Shown here: positions 56,882 through 60,365 of the stretch, piece by piece | Numbering within the stretch: the first letter of the stretch is position 1 | How the letters are laid out: every line of letters starts with the position of its first letter | Source of the DNA: Burkholderiaceae bacterium | GTDB lineage: Bacteria; Pseudomonadota; Gammaproteobacteria; Burkholderiales; Burkholderiaceae_E | Direction of reading: 5' to 3' | NCBI GenBank assembly: GCA_016710525.1 | Contig: JADJVQ010000053.1 | Span: 1-60,365 of the forward strand | Length of the DNA: 60,365 bases | Made by a program: the position numbers and the translations under genes | Notes under the pieces: generated by a model | What the model saw: the letters and a program-made list of their open reading frames with translations, nothing else | What the model was told of the DNA's origin: nothing | The model's database searches: none

Positions 56882-57796
56882 ATGAACCACGCTGTTTCCC
56901 TGATCGGTGCGCCCACCGACATCGGTGCCGGAACACGCGGCGCCGGCATGGGGCCGGAGGCCCTTCGGGTGGCTGACATCGCCGCCCGGCTGGAGCTGCT
57001 CGGCCTGTCGGTGGCCGACCGCGGCAATCTGTCGGGCCCGCCCAACCCCTGGCAGCAGCCGGTCGGCGGCTATCGCCACCTGCCCGAAGTGATCGCCTGG
57101 AACCGGCTGGTGTTCGAGGCGGTCGCCGAAGAACTGGCGGCGGGCGCGATTCCGCTGCTGATGGGCGGCGATCACAGCCTCGCGATCGGCTCGATCAGCG
57201 CCGTGGCCCGCCACTGCCGCGACAACGGCCTCGCGCTGCGGGTGATCTGGCTCGATGCCCACGCCGACTTCAACACGGATCGCCTGACGCCCAGCGGCAA
57301 CCTGCACGGCATGCCGGTGGCCTGCCTGTCCGGCATCGGTCCGGATCCGCTGGTGGCGATGGCCGGCACGATGCCGGCCGTGGACCGGCAGGCCATCCAC
57401 GAAATCGGCATCCGCAGCGTCGATGCCGGCGAAAAGCGTCTTGTGCTCGAGGCCGGCCTGACCGTTCACGACATGCGCAGCATCGATGAACTGGGCATGC
57501 GCGAGGTGATGGCGCGCGCGCTGGCCGGTGTCGGTCCCCAGACGCACCTGCACCTGAGCTTCGACGTCGACTTTCTGGACCCCGAGATCGCGCCGGGCGT
57601 GGGGACCGCGGTGCGCGGCGGGCCGAACTACCGCGAGGCGCAGTTGTGCATGGAAATGATCGCCGACACCGGACAGCTCGGATCGCTGGACCTGATGGAG
57701 CTCAATCCGGCGCTCGACGTGCGCAATCGCACCGCCGAACTGGCGGTCGACCTGATCGAGTCGCTGTTCGGCAAGAGCACGCTGCTGCGGCCGTGA
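56882..57796 (+). CDS. rocF: Arginase
   Basis: A 304-residue Mn2+ hydrolase of the ureohydrolase family. GGDHSLAIGSI, WLDAHADFNT and LSFDVDFLDPEIAPG give the metal ligands; MGPEALR and GNLHGMPVA fit arginase. Other members of the fold include agmatinase and formiminoglutamase; the spacing here and length fit arginase best. It turns arginine to ornithine and urea. AAGGAG lies 10 bases before the ATG. It is convergent with the quinone oxidoreductase gene. Confidence 0.86.
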   Translation: MNHAVSLIGAPTDIGAGTRGAGMGPEALRVADIAARLELLGLSVADRGNLSGPPNPWQQPVGGYRHLPEVIAWNRLVFEAVAEELAAGAIPLLMGGDHSLAIGSISAVARHCRDNGLALRVIWLDAHADFNTDRLTPSGNLHGMPVACLSGIGPDPLVAMAGTMPAVDRQAIHEIGIRSVDAGEKRLVLEAGLTVHDMRSIDELGMREVMARALAGVGPQTHLHLSFDVDFLDPEIAPGVGTAVRGGPNYREAQLCMEMIADTGQLGSLDLMELNPALDVRNRTAELAVDLIESLFGKSTLLRP

Positions 57797-57826
57797 TGCC
57801 CGCGCGGGCGCGGGGCCTCGCGCCTG

Positions 57827-58825
57827 TCAGCCGATCTCGATCACCAGCTTGCCCATCGCACCGCGCGCACTGAGCTGCGCGATCGCTTCGGGGGCGCGCG
57901 CCAGCGGGAACGTCTGCGAAATGCGCGGGCGCAGCTGCCCGGCGCGCCACATCCGCACCAGTTCGTCGACATTGGCCGCGTTGCGCTGCGGCTGCTGCTC
58001 GGTGAAGTCGCGCCAGTCCACGCCCACGATCTGGCAGACCTTGAGCAGCACCAGGTTGGTCGGGATGCGCGGAATTCCGGCCGTGAAGCCCACGACGAGC
58101 AATCGGCCGTCGCGCCCGGTCGCGCGCAGGGCGGGCTCGGTGTAGGGGCCGCCGACCGGGTCGTAGACCACGTCGGCGCCCTTCGGGCCGACCAGTTCTT
58201 TCAGGCGGTCGGTGAGGGCCTTCTGGGCGGCCTTGTCCTCGAGTTGCGCCGGGTAGACCATCCCGTCCTGTGCGCCGCAGGCCATCGCAAAGTCGAGCTT
58301 CGCCTGCGATGACGCCGCCGCCACGACGCGCGCGCCGAGCGCGCGCCCGAGGTCGATCGCCGCGCAGCCCACGCCGCCGGCGGCGCCCAGCACCAGCAGG
58401 GTTTCTCCGGGCTGCAGGCGGGCCCGGTCGACCAGTGCGTAATACGCGGTGGCGTAGGTGAGCACCAGTCCGGCGGCCTCGAGCACCGGCGAGTCGGCAG
58501 GGATCTTCACGCAGCGGTCGGCCGCGATCGCGATCTTCTCGGCCATGGCGCCCGTGCCGCAGCGACCGATGACCAGGTCGCCAGGCGCAAAGCCGCGCAC
58601 GTTTGCGCCGACACGCTCGACCACGCCGCACAGTTCGCCGCCGGGGGAAAACGGTCGCTTCTGCTTGACCTGATAGAGGTCCTGGATGTTCAGCGCATCG
58701 GGATAGTTGACTCCGCAGGCGCGCACGCGCACCAGCAGCTGGTCGGGCGACTCGCTGGGGTCGGCCACGTCCAGCAATTGCAGGGTGCTGGCGTCCCCGG
58801 GTTGCAGGCTGAGCAGTGCTTTCAT
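57827..58825 (-). CDS. Quinone oxidoreductase-like MDR enzyme
   Basis: A 332-residue medium-chain reductase without the catalytic zinc ligands, like NADPH:quinone oxidoreductases. VRVRACGVNYPDALNIQDLY opens the first part, FSPGGELCGVVERVG follows, and the cofactor loop is LVLGAAGGVGCAAIDLG near residue 150. GPKGADVVYDPVGGPYTEPA completes the fold. It would reduce quinones or enones with NADPH. The start is the ATG at 58825 since the open frame beyond that is an unlike sequence. An aldo/keto reductase gene lies upstream on the same strand, 100 bases away. Confidence 0.86.
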   Translation of the reverse strand: MKALLSLQPGDASTLQLLDVADPSESPDQLLVRVRACGVNYPDALNIQDLYQVKQKRPFSPGGELCGVVERVGANVRGFAPGDLVIGRCGTGAMAEKIAIAADRCVKIPADSPVLEAAGLVLTYATAYYALVDRARLQPGETLLVLGAAGGVGCAAIDLGRALGARVVAAASSQAKLDFAMACGAQDGMVYPAQLEDKAAQKALTDRLKELVGPKGADVVYDPVGGPYTEPALRATGRDGRLLVVGFTAGIPRIPTNLVLLKVCQIVGVDWRDFTEQQPQRNAANVDELVRMWRAGQLRPRISQTFPLARAPEAIAQLSARGAMGKLVIEIG

Positions 58826-58925
58826 GGTCGTGGATCCTGGTCGATGCAGAAGGGATCGGCCGATTGTCCGCGATGGCGCGGCCGCTGGCTTGGGAGCCTG
58901 TGTCGTTCCCCGCGCCGGGCGGGCC

Positions 58926-59759
58926 TCAGAGCATCTCGAGTGGCACGTGCCCGCCGGGCGGGGCGAACAACGCGTCGAGCCGGCCGAGCTGTCCGCAGTC
59001 CAGCACGATCGAAGCGGCGGCGGCATTTTCGCGCATGTGCTTTCCCTGGCCGGTCTTGGGGATGGCGATCGTGTCCTCACGCGCCAGCAGCCAGGCCAGC
59101 GCAAGCTGGGCCGGCGAATGTCCCAGGTCGCGGGCGAGATCGATCAGCCGCCGGTCGCCAATCAGCCTGGCCTGTTCGATCGGCGAGTAGGCCATCAGCG
59201 GGATGCGCCGCTCGTGCATCCAGGGCAGCAAGTCCCATTCGATGCCGCGTCGCGTCAGGTTGTACAGCAGCTGGTTCGCGGCCAGCCCCTGTTCCGAATC
59301 CAGAGCCCACCAGTCCTGCAGTTGCGCGAGGTCGAAGTTGCTGACGCCGTAGTGGCGGATCTTGCCGGCCTCGCGCAGCGCGCGAAAGGCCGCCAATGTT
59401 TCGGCCAGCGGTACCTGGCCCGGCCAGTGCAGCAGGTACAGATCGATGCGATCGGTGCGCAGGCGCTTCAAGCTGCGTTCGCAGGCGGCGATCGCGCCCT
59501 TCGCGGACGCGTTGTGCGGGTAGACCTTGCTGACGATGAAGGCCTTGTCGCGCCGGCCGGCGAGGGCTTCGCCGATGAGGGATTCGGCCTGGCCATCGCC
59601 GTACATCTCGGCGGTGTCGATCAGGGTCAGGCCAAGGTCCAGGCCCAGGCGCAGGCTGGCGATCTCGTCGGCGCGGGCGCTGGGGTGTTCGCCCATCATC
59701 CAGGTGCCCTGGCCTAGGGCGGGGACGCGTTCGCCGGTGGGGAGGGGGATGGTTTTCAT
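58926..59759 (-). CDS. Aldo/keto reductase
   Basis: A 277-residue (beta/alpha)8 barrel using NADPH. The catalytic tetrad is visible: Asp and Tyr in LIDTAEMYGDGQ, Lys in IVSKVYPHN, and His in YLLHWPG. GVSNFDLAQL and a late IPKTGQGKH bind cofactor. It reduces an aldehyde or ketone that cannot be named. The ATG at 59759 gives the normal start MKTIPLPTGERVPALGQG. The longer frame adds a Pro-rich leader of 13 residues. Confidence 0.9.
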   Translation of the reverse strand: MKTIPLPTGERVPALGQGTWMMGEHPSARADEIASLRLGLDLGLTLIDTAEMYGDGQAESLIGEALAGRRDKAFIVSKVYPHNASAKGAIAACERSLKRLRTDRIDLYLLHWPGQVPLAETLAAFRALREAGKIRHYGVSNFDLAQLQDWWALDSEQGLAANQLLYNLTRRGIEWDLLPWMHERRIPLMAYSPIEQARLIGDRRLIDLARDLGHSPAQLALAWLLAREDTIAIPKTGQGKHMRENAAAASIVLDCGQLGRLDALFAPPGGHVPLEML

Positions 59760-59872
59760 GGGGGGCGGTCGAGAAAGGGCGGCGCGCGCCTTCCCCACTG
59801 GGCGGTGCGAACAACGTGGCGCAGCAGGCGCTTCGCAGACCGGGGCTGCCCTCGCGGGCAGCCGGAGAGTGA

Positions 59873-60056
59873 TTTGGCTGCGGCCGGGGCGCTGGGCGCC
59901 CCTTAACTTCGCTTGCGCGAAGTTAGCCTTCGCCGAAGAACCGACAAGCCGCTTCGCGTCGGTCAGCGGCCCGCAGGGCCGAAGTCATGGACTTTGGCTG
60001 CGGCCGGGGCGCTGGGCGCCCCTTAACTTCGCTTGCGCGAAGTTAGCCTTCGCCGA
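59873..60056. repeat. 120-bp tandem duplication with TTAACTT hairpins downstream of metK
   Basis: A 64-base unit at 59873-59936 recurs exactly at 59993-60056. Each holds GGCGCTGGGCGCC, then TAACTTCGC-TTGC-GCGAAGTTA and AGCCTTCGCCG. Between them lies a diverged counterpart of the metK end (59937-59992). The 337-base stretch from 59760 to 60096 holds no gene. Confidence 0.85.
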
Positions 60057-60136
60057 CGTACGGACAAGCCGCTACGCGGCTGACGCGCGTCGCGCGTCAG
60101 GCTGCTGCCCGCAGGGCAGCAGCCTTGTCCGTACGT
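60056..60136. repeat. Compound palindrome at the metK 3' end
   Basis: Outer arms ACGTACGGACAAG (60056-60068) and CTTGTCCGTACGT (60124-60136) are exact 13-bp inverted repeats. The inside holds three further perfect hairpins: AGCCGC/GCGGCT, GACGCGCG/CGCGCGTC and GCTGCTGCCC/GGGCAGCAGC. The right outer arm and part of the third hairpin are coding sequence of metK (ERTDKAAALRAAA). Confidence 0.85.
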
Positions 60137-60365
60137 TCCCAACTGAACTCGGGTTCTTCGCGGCCGAAGTGGCCGTAGGCGGCGGTTTTGCCGTAGATGG
60201 GGCGCAGCAGGTCGAGCATCTGGATGATGCCTTTCGGGCGCAGGTCGAAGTGTTCCTGGACCAGAGCCGACAGGCGCTCGTCGCTGACGGTGCCGGTGCC
60301 TTCGGTGGTGACCATCACCGAGGTGGGGCGGGCCACGCCGATGGCGTAGCTGACCTGCACCAGGC
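60097..60365 (-). CDS. metK: S-adenosylmethionine synthetase, C-terminal part (cut by window edge)
   Basis: The last 89 or so residues of MetK, which makes SAM from methionine and ATP. QVSYAIGVARPTSVMV, DLRPKGIIQMLDLLRPIY and YGHFGREEPEFSWERTDKAA are diagnostic. The final residues (KAAALRAAA) come from codons that also form half of the hairpin at the gene end. The start is beyond the right edge. It is the methyl donor enzyme matching ahcY and metF in the same window, though 20 kb away. Confidence 0.9.
   Translation of the reverse strand, partial: LVQVSYAIGVARPTSVMVTTEGTGTVSDERLSALVQEHFDLRPKGIIQMLDLLRPIYGKTAAYGHFGREEPEFSWERTDKAAALRAAA

Overview
The window reads as chromosome of a high-GC betaproteobacterium, most likely Burkholderiales. 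Supporting signs are an SAH riboswitch in front of ahcY-tlyA-metF, Bug/TctC-type binding proteins, a ubiB-type quinone kinase, the slt / 5-FCL / NDUFA9-like / gst / cca neighbourhood and the SDR-folB-ttcA cluster. No tRNA, rRNA, CRISPR array, transposase or phage gene was seen. The species cannot be fixed from sequence alone.

Layout. 1-12.2 kb is mixed accessory metabolism and transport: an IclR regulator (cut by the left edge), an acyl-CoA synthetase, a vapBC toxin-antitoxin pair with a palindromic operator, a SOUL protein, a relic of a binding-protein gene, a lactate-permease homologue, an esterase, a nitronate monooxygenase, LysE, an overlapping MATE/GIY-YIG/MarR cluster, and two genes for uncharacterised families. 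12.4-25.4 kb holds a secreted pYEATS-like protein, the glmU-glmS operon, a lipoprotein, a Dyp peroxidase, a hydrolase, ubiB, a large zinc metalloprotease, and ttcA-folB-SDR. 26.4-34.2 kb holds a frameshifted MidA-like methyltransferase, a small membrane protein, a methyltransferase, cca, gst, an NDUFA9-like oxidoreductase, slt and 5-FCL.

34.2-42.5 kb combines c-di-GMP genes (an intact EAL protein overlapping a DUF3391/HD-GYP protein, plus a second HD-GYP paralogue) with the methyl-cycle operon ahcY-tlyA-metF under an SAH riboswitch. Both HD-GYP proteins have lost metal-binding histidines. 42.6-48.4 kb holds pdxH, an island-like gene of visibly lower GC and unknown function, and a large Calx-beta repeat protein without a signal peptide, with an 8-bp tandem repeat upstream of it. 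48.5-53.5 kb is a tight four-gene operon (ADP-forming acyl-CoA synthetase, solute-binding protein, MBL hydrolase, HpcH/HpaI lyase) that looks like one carboxylic-acid catabolic route. 54-60.4 kb holds a glycine-zipper protein, a decayed two-subunit molybdenum hydroxylase, arginase, a quinone oxidoreductase, an aldo/keto reductase and the 3' end of metK.

The least explained structure is a recurrent DNA module at the 3' ends of two unrelated genes, glmS and metK. In each, the gene's last codons are followed by an inverted copy of those codons, which joins directly to a shared core (CGGCG[A/C]AGGCTAACTT, then a hairpin). At both loci the module is present twice in tandem. Beside glmS the distal copy carries the last 12 codons and the stop with 7 purely synonymous changes. 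The window has four copies of the hairpin, with compensatory stem changes.
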